NCBI RefSeq assembly: GCF_040050925.1
Contig: NZ_CP157390.1
Span: 3,720,001 to 3,784,000, forward strand
Reading direction: 5' to 3'
DNA length: 64,000 bases
From: Leifsonia sp. NPDC080035
GTDB lineage: Bacteria; Actinomycetota; Actinomycetes; Actinomycetales; Microbacteriaceae
The position numbers were made by a program, and so were the translations under genes. Of the stretch, positions 1 to 8,552 are shown one piece after another (the first letter of the stretch is position 1; each line of letters begins with the position of its first letter). The notes under the pieces are model-generated. The model saw only the letters and a list, made by a program, of their open reading frames with translations, did not search any database and was not told the origin of the DNA.

Positions 1-490
<490 letters not shown>

Positions 491-491
<1 letters not shown>

Positions 492-1261
492 CAGACTCCC
501 AGGAACTCGCCGAGCGTTGCGACGGGGTCGCTCGTGACGAGCGCCTCGCCGACGAGCACGACATCCGCGCCCGCCGCTCGGTAGTGCGCGACGTCGGCGG
601 CCGACTTCACGGCCGACTCCGCCACGCGGGTGACGCCGGACGGGTAGGAGTCGGCCAGGCGGCCGAACAGATCCCGATCCAGCTCGAACGTGGAGAGGTT
701 GCGGGCGTTCACGCCCACGAGCCTCGCGCCGGTGTCGAACGCGCGGCTCAGCTCCTCCTCGGTGTGCGCCTCAACGAGCGGGGTCATGCCCAGCTGCGCG
801 ATGAGGTCGTGCAGTTCGACGAGCTGCTTCTGCTCGAGCGCTGCGACGATGAGGAGGACGAGGTCGGCGCCGGCGGCGCGGGCCTCGAAGACCTGGTACG
901 GGTCGGCGACGAACTCCTTGCGGAGCACGGGCAGCGACACCGTGGCGCGGACCGCCTCGAGGTCGGCGAGCGAGCCGTGGAACCGGCGCTCCTCGGTGAG
1001 GACGCTGATGGCGCTCGCGCCGCCCGCCTCGTACTGCGCGGCGAGGGCGGCCGGGTCGGGGATCTCGGCGAGGTGGCCGCGCGAGGGGCTCGCGCGCTTC
1101 ACCTCGGCGATGATCTTGACGCGCTCGGCCGGGGCGAGCGCCGCGAGGGCGTCGATGGCCGGGGCGCGATCGACAGCGGCCGCCTCGACGACGGCGAGCG
1201 GACGCTCAGCGCGCCGCCGTTCTGCATCCTCCAGCGCGCCGGCGACGAGGTCGGCGAGCAC
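491..1261 (-). CDS. trpC: Indole-3-glycerol phosphate synthase
   Basis: TrpC closes the indole ring, turning carboxyphenylaminodeoxyribulose phosphate into indole-3-glycerol phosphate in tryptophan synthesis. The 256-residue TIM barrel has the expected lysine strand IIAEVKRASPSRG near residue 50, LRKEFVADPYQV near 112, GVNARNLSTFE near 185 and the phosphate-binding end GADVVLVGEAL near 235. The start is a GTG at 1259-1261, four bases after the stop of the small membrane protein upstream. The 3' end overlaps the trpB start. There is no fused TrpF domain, as is usual in actinobacteria. Confidence 0.95.
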
Positions 1262-1264
1262 GGG

Positions 1265-1495
1265 TCAGTGGCCCTTCGGAGTGTACTTGTCGCCACCTAC
1301 GCCGTAGCCGGCCCGCTTCATGATCCAGCCGACGATCAGACCGATGACGGCGAGACCGGCCGAGGCCCACACGATGACGGGCGCGTCGAAGAAGAACGCG
1401 ATCGCGCCGATGGTGAAGGCCACCAGCATGATGATCACGGCCGTCCACGCCGCCGGCGAATGACCGTGGCCTGGTTCGACTGACTCGGTGCTCAT
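1265..1495 (-). CDS. Small membrane protein of trp operons (HGH-PAAWTAV type, DUF6704-like)
   Basis: A 76-residue protein of unknown function. After a short polar start holding HGHSPAAWTAV, it has two hydrophobic helices (about residues 17-37 and 40-60) and ends with a basic tail. From memory this is the small actinobacterial protein found between trpE and trpC (often listed as HGX or DUF6704); the histidine-glycine and PAAW signature fits. Its place inside the trp operon, with a four-base gap to trpC, suggests co-expression with tryptophan synthesis, but no activity can be read from the sequence. The start is ATG at 1493-1495. Confidence 0.8.
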   Translation of the reverse strand: MSTESVEPGHGHSPAAWTAVIIMLVAFTIGAIAFFFDAPVIVWASAGLAVIGLIVGWIMKRAGYGVGGDKYTPKGH

Positions 1496-1562
1496 GGGAC
1501 TCCTGCACGTCGGGTGCGCGCGCTGCGCGCACGATTGGGTGGATCGCGTCCAGTCTAGTGGC

Positions 1563-2258
1563 TCACCGCGTTGGGTCGTCGCCGCGGCTCAGCTCGTCCC
1601 AGCTGTCGATCGCGGTGTCGCGGTCGAGCGAGGACGGCTCCGCGGGAGCCTCGCCCTCGGCGACGGCGCGCGCCTCCTCGGCGTCGGATGCCTCGGCGAG
1701 CGTGTCCTCCGCCGTGCGGCCGTCCTCGCCCTGGAAGCGGGTCTGGTACTTCCGGGACGGCCCGGGCCAGAGCCGCAGCGTCACGATCGCCGCCGCACTC
1801 GCCAGCACGATGACGACGCCCCCCGCGACGGCGAACCACGGCCAGAAGGCGGTGTCCAGCTCGTCGACCAGCTTGCGAACCGACGCCTGGCCTGCCACGC
1901 CGGTCGCCGAGGTGATCGCCGCGCTCGCGGCCCGGAACGGGTCGGCGACGGCGGACACGGCGGAGAACACGACGGAGACGCCGAGCAGGATGCCGAGGAG
2001 CGAGAGCACGATGCGGAACGCCGGTCCCGCGATCGCGAGCGCGGCGGTGAGGGCGAGCCCCGCCAGGGCCAGCGCGGTCAACGCAGGCGCGGCGGCGGAG
2101 CCGGCGACCGTCACGGTCGCGACGTGGTTCGCCACGTCGGTCAGATGGACGGTGAACCACGTCTGCGTCGCGGCGAGCAGCGCGAGACCGCTGCCGACGA
2201 CGAGCAGCAGCAGCGTCAGGTACTTGGCGCGGCGTCCACCGGAGGCGTTACCGGCCAC
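1563..2258 (-). CDS. Trp operon-associated membrane protein (TIGR02234/Trp_oprn_chp type)
   Basis: A 231-residue protein with four likely membrane helices: about residues 13-33, 55-75, 80-105 and 150-172. The C-terminal third is acidic and cytoplasmic. A tryptophan- and threonine-rich segment (ATQTWFTVHL) follows the first helix, typical of the actinobacterial family found next to trpE. The chosen GTG at 2256-2258 lies inside the end of trpE (11-base overlap), which fits tight operon packing. The role is unknown; transport or sensing of tryptophan has been guessed from context only. The sequence 1496-1562 before the next gene shows nothing clear. Confidence 0.8.
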   Translation of the reverse strand: MAGNASGGRRAKYLTLLLLVVGSGLALLAATQTWFTVHLTDVANHVATVTVAGSAAAPALTALALAGLALTAALAIAGPAFRIVLSLLGILLGVSVVFSAVSAVADPFRAASAAITSATGVAGQASVRKLVDELDTAFWPWFAVAGGVVIVLASAAAIVTLRLWPGPSRKYQTRFQGEDGRTAEDTLAEASDAEEARAVAEGEAPAEPSSLDRDTAIDSWDELSRGDDPTR

Positions 2259-3789
2259 CCTGCACCCGCCTCATCGCGTTGGCCACGGCCACCGCGCGCA
2301 GCGGAGCGGCCGCCTTGTTCTGCGACTCCTCGAACTCCAGCTCGGGAACGGAGTCTGCGACCAGTCCGCCGCCGGCCTGCACGCGCGCCACGCCGTCCAT
2401 GATCGTCGCGGTGCGGATCGCGATGGCGAGATCGGCGTCGCCGGCGAAGTCGAAGTAGCCGATCACTCCCCCGTACACGCCGCGCTGCGCCGGCTCCAGC
2501 TCGTCGATGATCCGCAGCGCCATCGGCTTCGGGGCGCCGGAGAGCGTCCCGGCCGGGAAGGTGGCCCGGAAGGCGTCGACCGCGGTGGCGGTCGGAAGCA
2601 GGTCGCCCTCGACCGAGGAGACGATGTGCATGATGTGGCTGAACCGCTCGATGCGCATGAACTCGGTGACCTCGACGCTGCCCGCCGCGCAGACCTTCAG
2701 CAGGTCGTTGCGGGCGAGGTCGACGAGCATCAGGTGCTCGGCGCGTTCCTTGTCGTCTGCGAGCAGCGACGCCTCCAGGTCCAGGTCCTCCTCCGGGCTC
2801 GCGCCGCGCGGGCGGGATCCGGCGATGGGATGCGTGAACGCACGCCCCTCCTGCACCTTCACGAGCGCCTCCGGCGAGGAGCCGACGATCTGGTAGGCGG
2901 CGCCGTCCGGCTTCTCCAGGGACAGCAGGTACATGTACGGGCTCGGGTTCAGCGCGCGCAGCACGCGGTAGACGTCGAGCGCGGGCGCGGTGCACTCGAG
3001 CTCGAAGCGCTGCGAGATGACGACCTGGAAGATGTCGCCGTCGACGATCCGCTCCTTGGCGGTGGCGACGGACGCGAGGAAGTCGTCCTTCGGCGTCCGG
3101 GAGACCGGATTGGCCGGCGTGCCGAGGTCCACCTCGGCGAGCCACGCCTCGGAGGGCTGGGCCAGCTCCCGTTGCATCCGGTCGAGGCGTGCCTGCGCGT
3201 CGGCCCACAGGGCGTCCGCGTCGGCCTCGCCGTCGGCGAGCGCGTTGGCGATCAGCTTCACCGTGCCGGAACGGTGGTCGATGACGACCAGGTCGGCGGC
3301 GAACGCGAGCGCCTGGCCCGGCACGTCGTAGTCGGCAGGCGGCTGCTGCGGCAGCCGCTCGATCTGCCGGATCGCCTCCCAGCCGATGAACCCGACGAGC
3401 CCGCCGGTGAGCGGGGGCAGGCCGGGGATGCGCGGCGTCTGCCAGCGCGCGTGCAGCGCCGCGAGCGCCTCCAGCGGCCGGACGGGGGCGTCCGTGCCGA
3501 GGGCGCGCTCCGCCGAGAGTCCGTAGTCGAGCCACAGCGCCTCGTCGCCGTGCTGGGTGAGCACGCCGAAGGACGCGGCCCCGACGAACGAGAACCGCGA
3601 CCAGATGCCGCCCTGCTCCGCCGACTCCAGCAGGAACGTCCCCGGGCGTCCCGCGGCGAGCTTCCGGTAGATCCCGACGGGCGTCTCGCCGTCGGCGAAG
3701 AGCTCCCTGATCACCGGGACGACCCGGTGGGCGCCGACGAGCGCGGCGAACGCGTCGCGGCTCGTCGTGCCGTCGGTCGTCGCGATCAC
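2248..3789 (-). CDS. trpE: Anthranilate synthase component I
   Basis: TrpE converts chorismate plus ammonia (from a TrpG subunit, not in this window) into anthranilate, the first committed step to tryptophan. The 513-residue protein has an N-terminal feedback domain (LLESAEQGGIWSRFSFVG near residue 60) and a C-terminal chorismate-binding domain with HPIAGSRPRGASPEED, LVDLARNDL, FPAGTLSGAPKPMA and GGVIGYFDFAGD. The open frame runs upstream to 3900, but the GTG at 3787-3789 overlaps the hisI stop as GTGA and begins just before the conserved region, so I take it as the start. LLES near residue 60 is the motif linked to tryptophan inhibition in this family, so feedback control is likely. Confidence 0.95.
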   Translation of the reverse strand: MIATTDGTTSRDAFAALVGAHRVVPVIRELFADGETPVGIYRKLAAGRPGTFLLESAEQGGIWSRFSFVGAASFGVLTQHGDEALWLDYGLSAERALGTDAPVRPLEALAALHARWQTPRIPGLPPLTGGLVGFIGWEAIRQIERLPQQPPADYDVPGQALAFAADLVVIDHRSGTVKLIANALADGEADADALWADAQARLDRMQRELAQPSEAWLAEVDLGTPANPVSRTPKDDFLASVATAKERIVDGDIFQVVISQRFELECTAPALDVYRVLRALNPSPYMYLLSLEKPDGAAYQIVGSSPEALVKVQEGRAFTHPIAGSRPRGASPEEDLDLEASLLADDKERAEHLMLVDLARNDLLKVCAAGSVEVTEFMRIERFSHIMHIVSSVEGDLLPTATAVDAFRATFPAGTLSGAPKPMALRIIDELEPAQRGVYGGVIGYFDFAGDADLAIAIRTATIMDGVARVQAGGGLVADSVPELEFEESQNKAAAPLRAVAVANAMRRVQGGR

Positions 3790-4202
3790 AGCGTCTCCGT
3801 TCCCGCGCTCGGCGCCGGGGTCGCCCCGGGCGCCGGGCGCTCTCCGGTCGCGGGCTCCAGCTGGTCGGCGTCGAAGCACGTCCGGGTGCCGGTGTGGCAC
3901 GCGGCGCCGACCTGGTCCACCGTCACCAGCAGGGTATCCCCGTCGCAGTCCAGCGCGGCGCCCTTCACGTACTGGGCGTGGCCGGAGGTGTCGCCCTTCC
4001 GCCAGTACTCCTGGCGGGAGCGCGACCAGAACGTGACCCGGCCCTCCGTCATCGTGCGGCGGAACGCCTCCGCGTCCATCCAGCCCATCATCAGCACCTC
4101 GCTGGAGTCGAACTGCTGGATGATCGCGGGCACCAGCCCGGCGTCCGTGAAGCGGATGCGGTCGAGGATCGCCGTGACACCGCTCGTGTCGTCCGTGGTC
4201 AT
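3786..4202 (-). CDS. hisI: Phosphoribosyl-AMP cyclohydrolase
   Basis: HisI opens the adenine ring of phosphoribosyl-AMP in step three of histidine synthesis. The 138-residue protein is the single-domain form. It has MGWMDAEAFRRTM, the signature FWSRSRQEYWRKGDTSGH near residue 58, and the zinc-binding region LDCDGDTLLVTVDQVGAACH followed by GTRTCF. HisE is separate, 1.6 kb upstream. A longer open frame to 5027 is just hisF read out of frame; the ATG at 4200-4202 overlaps the hisF stop as ATGA and is the right start. The last 25 residues are proline- and alanine-rich and probably disordered. Confidence 0.95.
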   Translation of the reverse strand: MTTDDTSGVTAILDRIRFTDAGLVPAIIQQFDSSEVLMMGWMDAEAFRRTMTEGRVTFWSRSRQEYWRKGDTSGHAQYVKGAALDCDGDTLLVTVDQVGAACHTGTRTCFDADQLEPATGERPAPGATPAPSAGTETL

Positions 4203-4963
4203 GCGCGGACCTCCCGTCCCGAATCGCGCAGCGCCGCCTTGACGTCGCCGATGGTCATCTCGCCAGAGTGGAACACGCTGGCGGCGAGCACGGCGTCCGC
4301 GCCCGCGTCGATCGCCGGCGCGAAGTCGCCGACCGCCCCGGCGCCGCCGGACGCGATGACCGGGACGCTGCTGATCGCGCGCATCTCCCTGATCAGCTCC
4401 AGGTCGAAGCCCTCCTTGGTGCCGTCCGCGTCGATGGAGTTGACCAGCAGCTCCCCCGCGCCCAGCTCGATCGCGCGCGCGGCCCAGTCCAGGGCGTCCA
4501 GGTCGGTCTCGGTGCGTCCGCCGTGCGTGGTGACGACGAAGCCGGAGGGCGTCGCCGCCGACCGCTTCACGTCGAGGGACAGCACGAGCACCTGCGCTCC
4601 GAAGCGGCCGGCGATCTCGGCGACCAGCTCGGGACGCGCGATGGCCGCCGAGTTGACGCCTACCTTGTCCGCCCCGCTGCCGAGCAGCTTCGCCACGTCC
4701 TCTGTGCTGCGCACGCCGCCGCCGACCGTGAGCGGGATGAACACCTGCTCGGCCGTCGCGCGGACGACGTCGTAGGTGGTGGACCGGTCGTCGACCGTCG
4801 CGGTGACGTCGAGGAAGGTGAGCTCGTCCGCGCCCTGCTCGAAGTAGCGCCTGGCCAGCTCGACCGGGTCGCCCTGATCGCGCAGGTTCTGGAAGTTGAC
4901 CCCCTTGACGACGCGGCCGGCGGCCACGTCCAGACAGGGGATGACCCGCACCGCGACGCTCAT
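4199..4963 (-). CDS. hisF: Imidazole glycerol phosphate synthase, cyclase subunit
   Basis: HisF takes ammonia from HisH and turns PRFAR into imidazole glycerol phosphate and AICAR, linking histidine and purine synthesis. The 254-residue barrel carries the catalytic aspartates in RVIPCLDVAAGRVVKG (D11) and NSIDADGTKEG, and the phosphate sites VGGGVRS and VIASGGAGA. Its ends overlap hisG (TGATG) and hisI (ATGA), so the four his genes are translated as a coupled unit. hisH and hisA are not in the window and must be elsewhere. Confidence 0.97.
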   Translation of the reverse strand: MSVAVRVIPCLDVAAGRVVKGVNFQNLRDQGDPVELARRYFEQGADELTFLDVTATVDDRSTTYDVVRATAEQVFIPLTVGGGVRSTEDVAKLLGSGADKVGVNSAAIARPELVAEIAGRFGAQVLVLSLDVKRSAATPSGFVVTTHGGRTETDLDALDWAARAIELGAGELLVNSIDADGTKEGFDLELIREMRAISSVPVIASGGAGAVGDFAPAIDAGADAVLAASVFHSGEMTIGDVKAALRDSGREVRA

Positions 4964-5802
4964 CAGATGCGCGCCGCGTGGATCGATGTGACCAGGATGG
5001 CGCGGGCGCCCAGCTCGTAGAGCGCATCCATGATGTGGTTCGTCTGATCGCGCTTGATCATCACGCGGACCGCGACCCAGTCCGGCTCGCCGAGTGGCGA
5101 CACCGTCGGCGACTCGACGCCGGGCGTGAGGGCGACCGCCCTCTCGAGCAGGGCGACGGGGAGGTTGTAGTCGATCAGCACGTACTGCCGGGCGACCATG
5201 ACGCCCTGCAGGCGCCGCAGCAGCGTGTCGACGCCCGCCGCGGGCGAGGTCGAGGAGATGAGGACCGCCTCGGACTCCAGGATGACGGGGCCGAAGATCT
5301 CCAGGCCCTGCTTGCGCAGCGTGGAGCCGGTCTCGACGACGTCGGCCACCGCGTCCGCGACGCCGAGGCGCACGGCGGACTCGACGGCGCCGTCCAGCTT
5401 GATCAGCGTGGAGTCGACGCCGTTGTCGGCGAGGAACTGGCCGACGAGGCCCGGGTAGCTGGTGGCGACGCGGGTGCCCTGCAGATCGGCGAGCTCGGTG
5501 AAGGAGCCGGCGGGACCGGCGAACCGGAAGGTGGAGGCGGCGAAGTCCAGCGCGGCGATCTCCGTCGCCGAGGAACCGGAGTCGAGCAGCAGGTCGCGTC
5601 CGGTGATGCCGACGTCGAGCGCACCGGAGCCGACGTAGGTGGCGATGTCGCGCGGGCGCAGGTAGAAGAATTCGACGCCGTTGCGGGCGTCGGTGACGAT
5701 CAGCTCCTTGGGGTCGCGGCGGCCGACGTAGCCGGCCTCGTGGAGCATCTGCGCCGCGGTCTCGGAGAGGGAACCCTTGTTGGGGACGGCGATCTTCAGC
5801 AT
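4963..5802 (-). CDS. hisG: ATP phosphoribosyltransferase, long form
   Basis: HisG joins ATP and PRPP to give phosphoribosyl-ATP, the first and usually feedback-controlled step of histidine synthesis. At 279 residues it is the long form, which carries a C-terminal ACT-like domain that binds histidine. Visible signatures are MLKIAVPNKGSLSE at the start, GITGRDLLLDSG near residue 75 and the PRPP-site region VADVVETGSTLRKQGL near 155; the last 75 residues form the regulatory domain. Start is ATG at 5800-5802. A 55-base gap separates it from hisE; no terminator is visible there. Confidence 0.97.
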   Translation of the reverse strand: MLKIAVPNKGSLSETAAQMLHEAGYVGRRDPKELIVTDARNGVEFFYLRPRDIATYVGSGALDVGITGRDLLLDSGSSATEIAALDFAASTFRFAGPAGSFTELADLQGTRVATSYPGLVGQFLADNGVDSTLIKLDGAVESAVRLGVADAVADVVETGSTLRKQGLEIFGPVILESEAVLISSTSPAAGVDTLLRRLQGVMVARQYVLIDYNLPVALLERAVALTPGVESPTVSPLGEPDWVAVRVMIKRDQTNHIMDALYELGARAILVTSIHAARI

Positions 5803-5857
5803 GGTGATCAGTGAGCTTTCGTGACGTGGACGGATACTGTGTCGAGGAGTTCGGTCG

Positions 5858-6121
5858 TCACAGATGTCGGTACACGTCGGCCGGGCTGAGGCCCTTGGCG
5901 AGCATGAGCACCTGCAGGTGGTACAGCAGCTGGGAGATCTCCTCGGCGCAGGCCGTGTCGGTCTCGTACTCGGCGGCCATCCAGACCTCGGCGGCCTCCT
6001 CCACGATCTTCTTTCCGATGGCGTGCACTCCCGCGTCCAGCTCGCGCACCGTCCCGGAACCCTCCGGTCGGGTGGCGGCCTTCTCGCTGAGCTCGGCGAA
6101 GAGGTCGTCGAAGGTTTTCAC
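5858..6121 (-). CDS. hisE: Phosphoribosyl-ATP pyrophosphohydrolase
   Basis: HisE removes pyrophosphate from phosphoribosyl-ATP, step two of histidine synthesis. The 87-residue all-alpha protein has the MazG-like metal site KKIVEEAAEVWMAA (residues 37-50) and ends in the conserved LSPADVYRHL. The start is GTG at 6119-6121. No Shine-Dalgarno precedes it; the bases in front read TGTAAC. A TAGTAC -10-like box lies about ten bases upstream, so the message could be leaderless. It is probably the first gene of the his-trp unit. Confidence 0.94.
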   Translation of the reverse strand: MKTFDDLFAELSEKAATRPEGSGTVRELDAGVHAIGKKIVEEAAEVWMAAEYETDTACAEEISQLLYHLQVLMLAKGLSPADVYRHL

Positions 6122-6130
6122 CGTTACAGC

Positions 6131-6136
6131 GTACTA
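6131..6136 (-). promoter_or_regulatory. Candidate -10 box of the his-trp operon
   Basis: Read on the minus strand the bases are TAGTAC, close to the TANNNT form common in actinobacteria, ending ten bases before the hisE GTG. A start site six to seven bases downstream would fall within a few bases of the GTG, giving a nearly leaderless message, which would explain the missing Shine-Dalgarno. No convincing -35 box is seen. Confidence 0.35.
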
Positions 6137-6185
6137 GTGATCGCGAGGACGCCTGCGCCCCTGGCACCGCACTGCGGGCCGAGCG

Positions 6186-6372
6186 CGACTGCGGCTCTGC
6201 GGAACGTGTGCGGCTGCGCGCGCCGACGCGGTCGTTCCATACGGGCGCAGTCGTTCTCCGTCAGCGCTGTCCCGGCCCGTAACCGCCCATGGTTCGTCAC
6301 GAATGCGTGTCGTTCGTGACGAATCCCGCGCATTCGTGACGAGGGGCGGCGCCTCGAGGCCGACCGGGACAG
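6186..6372. repeat. Nested inverted repeats filling the hisE-rpe gap
   Basis: This 264-base gap (6122-6385) has no credible gene but is full of paired arms. One set is CGACTGCG (6186-6193) with CGCAGTCG (6246-6253), enclosing GGAACG (6201-6206) with CGTTCC (6233-6238). A second set is CTGTCCCGG (6267-6275) with CCGGGACAG (6364-6372), enclosing TCGTCACGAATGCG (6294-6307) with its exact complement at 6329-6342. A third copy of the core, TTCGTGACGAA, sits in the loop at 6313-6323. It lies downstream of rpe and could end its transcript, but no T-run follows. Confidence 0.7.
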
Positions 6373-6385
6373 TTCGTGCGGCGCC

Positions 6386-7045
6386 TCAGTGGATGTGCGC
6401 GGCGGCGGTGTCGCGGAGCAGCGCGATCTGCGCGGCGGGGTCGCCGCGGAACACCGACGAGCCGGCGACGAACGTGTCCGCGCCGCTCTCCGCGGCGGTG
6501 ACGATGGTCTCCTCGGTGATGCCGCCGTCCACCTGGAGCCAGGTCTCGAGCCCGCGCGCCTCGACGGCCTCGCGCAGCGCGCGCAGCTTCGGCATCGTCT
6601 CCGGCATGAACGACTGGCCGCCGAATCCCGGCTCCACCGTCATCACGAGCACCTGGTCGAACTCGGGCAGCAGCTCCAGGTAGTCGTCGACCGGCGTCCC
6701 CGGCTTCAGCGCGATGCCGGCGCGGGCGCCGATGGCGCGCAGCCGGCGGGCCAGCGCGACCGGGTCGCCGGCCGCCTCCGCGTGGAACGTGACGGAGTAC
6801 GCACCCAGCTCGGCGTATCCCGGGGCCCAGCGGTGGGGGTCGTCTATCATCAGGTGCACGTCGAGCGGGATGGCGCTCACGTCCTGGATGCGGCCCACCA
6901 TCTGCGGCCCGAACGTCAGGTTCGGTACGAAGTGGTTGTCCATGACGTCCACGTGGACGAGGTCGGCGGTGGCGATCCGGCCGAGGTCGCGCTCCATGTT
7001 GACGAAGTCGGCGGCCAGGATGCTGGGGTTGATGCGCGCTGCCAT
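6386..7045 (-). CDS. rpe: Ribulose-phosphate 3-epimerase
   Basis: Rpe interconverts ribulose-5-phosphate and xylulose-5-phosphate in the pentose phosphate pathway. The 219-residue barrel has the N-terminal INPSILAADF, the metal-site histidine and aspartate in VHVDVMDNHFVPNLTFGP (near residue 33), DVHLMIDDP near 65, MTVEPGFGGQSF near 140 with the key DGGI near 175, and the phosphate site AGSSVFRG near 197. It is the usual full length. It is the last gene of the rsmB-rpe end of the long pyr block, 130 bases after rsmB; that gap holds an inverted repeat. Confidence 0.97.
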   Translation of the reverse strand: MAARINPSILAADFVNMERDLGRIATADLVHVDVMDNHFVPNLTFGPQMVGRIQDVSAIPLDVHLMIDDPHRWAPGYAELGAYSVTFHAEAAGDPVALARRLRAIGARAGIALKPGTPVDDYLELLPEFDQVLVMTVEPGFGGQSFMPETMPKLRALREAVEARGLETWLQVDGGITEETIVTAAESGADTFVAGSSVFRGDPAAQIALLRDTAAAHIH

Positions 7046-7085
7046 GCCTCCAGCCTATTCGGCCGCGCCCGGGCGCCACGCCCAG

Positions 7086-7151
7086 CCATCCGTTCCGGAG
7101 TTGTGCACGCGACACGCCGCGCTGACCCGTGAAGAACTCTGGAACGGATGG
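7086..7151. repeat. Intergenic inverted repeat, copy 1 of a dispersed element
   Basis: The arms are CCATCCGTTCCGGAGTT (7086-7102) and AACTCTGGAACGGATGG (7135-7151), which pair at 16 of 17 positions around a 32-base loop. The left arm and loop start (7086-7119) match 24221-24254 at 30 of 34 bases with no gap, including an exact 14-mer and the exact 12-mer CGCGACACGCCG. It lies between rsmB and rpe. No T-run is present, so a simple terminator is not obvious. Confidence 0.8.
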
Positions 7152-7175
7152 CGAGGAACGGGAGCGGTGTGCGGA

Positions 7176-8552
7176 TCAGCCGGCGCGCTTGGTGAGGAGC
7201 GCGATGAACATCGCGTCGGTCAGGTGCCGGTGCGGCCAGAGCTGCACCTGCTCGCCGTCCCCGGCGAGGTCGAGACGCTCCTCGGCGAAGCCCTGGACGA
7301 CCGCCGCGGTCGGCACCGCCTCCAGCACGCCGGCATGCCGGTCGATGGCGGCCGCCACCACGGCGCGCGTCTCGGCGATGTGCGGGGAGCAGGTGACGTA
7401 GGCCAGCAGCCCGCCCGGCTTCAGCGCGGCGACCGCGGAGTCGAGCAGCCGGGCCTGCAGCGCGGTCAGCTCGGACACGTCGCGCGGCGACTTGCGCCAG
7501 CGCGCCTCCGGGCGCCGGCGCAGGGCGCCGAGGCCGGTGCACGGGGCATCCAGCAGGATGCGGTCGAACGCCTCCCGCTCGCTCTCGCCCACCTCGATGC
7601 CGTCGCGCTCCCACACCGGGACGTCGAGCGGCACGGCCGCGAGGGCGCGCCGCACCAGGTCGGCGCGGGCGGGGACCACCTCGTTGGCGACGAGCGTCGC
7701 GCCGCCCGCCAGCGCCTCCGCCGCGAGCAGGGCGGCCTTGCCGCCGGGACCGGCGCAGAGGTCGAGCCAGCGCTCGCCCGGCTCGACCGGGCGGGCGCGG
7801 GTGAGGGCGAGCGCCGCGAGCTGCGAGCCCTCGTCCTGCACCCGGATACGGCCGTCGGAGTCCTCGACGAGGCCCTGCGGGTCGCCGCCCCCGGTGGTGA
7901 AGCCGGCAGGCGAGAACCGGTCGGCGCGGGAGCCCTCCGGCGCCTCGGCGAGCCCGGGCAGCGCGATCAGGTTCACGCGCGGCGCGGTGTTGTCCGCCTC
8001 CAGCAGCGCCTCCAGCTCGTCGCCGCGGCCCTCGGCGTCCAGGGACCGGCGCAGCGCACGCACGATCCAGGTGGGGTGCGACGTCAGCGCAGAGAGCCGG
8101 TCGTCCTCGTTCCTGGCGTCGCCGACGACGCGCTGCCGCCACTCCTCCGGTGTGTGCCTGCCGATCTCGCGCAGCACGCCGTTGGCGAACCCGGTCGCCG
8201 AGCGACTGCCGACCATCCGCGCGAGCCCGACCGACTCGTTGACCGCCGCGTGCGGCGCGACGCGGGTGGAGAGCAGCTGGTGCGCGCCGAGCCGCAGCAC
8301 GTCGAGGATGGGCGGGTCGATGCGGTCGACGGGGCGGCCGGCCGCGCGCGCGATCACGCGGTCGTAGTAGCCCTGCATCCGCAGCGTCCCGTAGGTGAGC
8401 TCGGTGGCGAGCGCGGCGTCGGCGGCGTTCAGCCCGGCGCGCGCGATGCGGCCGGGCAGCAGCAGGTTGGCGTAGGCGTCCGACTCCCTGACCGCGGTGA
8501 GCACGTCGAGGGCGACCCGCCGCGCGGGCTGGACACGGCTCCGGTCGTTCAC
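7176..8552 (-). CDS. rsmB: 16S rRNA (cytosine-967 C5)-methyltransferase family protein
   Basis: RsmB methylates cytosine in 16S rRNA with S-adenosylmethionine. The 458-residue protein has an N-terminal NusB-like RNA-binding domain (about residues 5-150) and a C-terminal methyltransferase domain. Visible are the SAM motif DLCAGPGGKAALLAAEAL, the first catalytic cysteine in LDAPCTGLGALRRRPEARWR and the second in YVTCSPH. The frame stays open far upstream, but the GTG at 8550-8552 overlaps the fmt stop (GTGA) and fits the family start. It is translationally coupled to fmt. Confidence 0.95.
   Translation of the reverse strand: MNDRSRVQPARRVALDVLTAVRESDAYANLLLPGRIARAGLNAADAALATELTYGTLRMQGYYDRVIARAAGRPVDRIDPPILDVLRLGAHQLLSTRVAPHAAVNESVGLARMVGSRSATGFANGVLREIGRHTPEEWRQRVVGDARNEDDRLSALTSHPTWIVRALRRSLDAEGRGDELEALLEADNTAPRVNLIALPGLAEAPEGSRADRFSPAGFTTGGGDPQGLVEDSDGRIRVQDEGSQLAALALTRARPVEPGERWLDLCAGPGGKAALLAAEALAGGATLVANEVVPARADLVRRALAAVPLDVPVWERDGIEVGESEREAFDRILLDAPCTGLGALRRRPEARWRKSPRDVSELTALQARLLDSAVAALKPGGLLAYVTCSPHIAETRAVVAAAIDRHAGVLEAVPTAAVVQGFAEERLDLAGDGEQVQLWPHRHLTDAMFIALLTKRAG

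Noticed and set aside
1558..4242. An 894-codon plus-strand frame over trpE and hisI
   Set aside because: Antisense to tightly coupled trp and his genes; composition typical of shadow frames.
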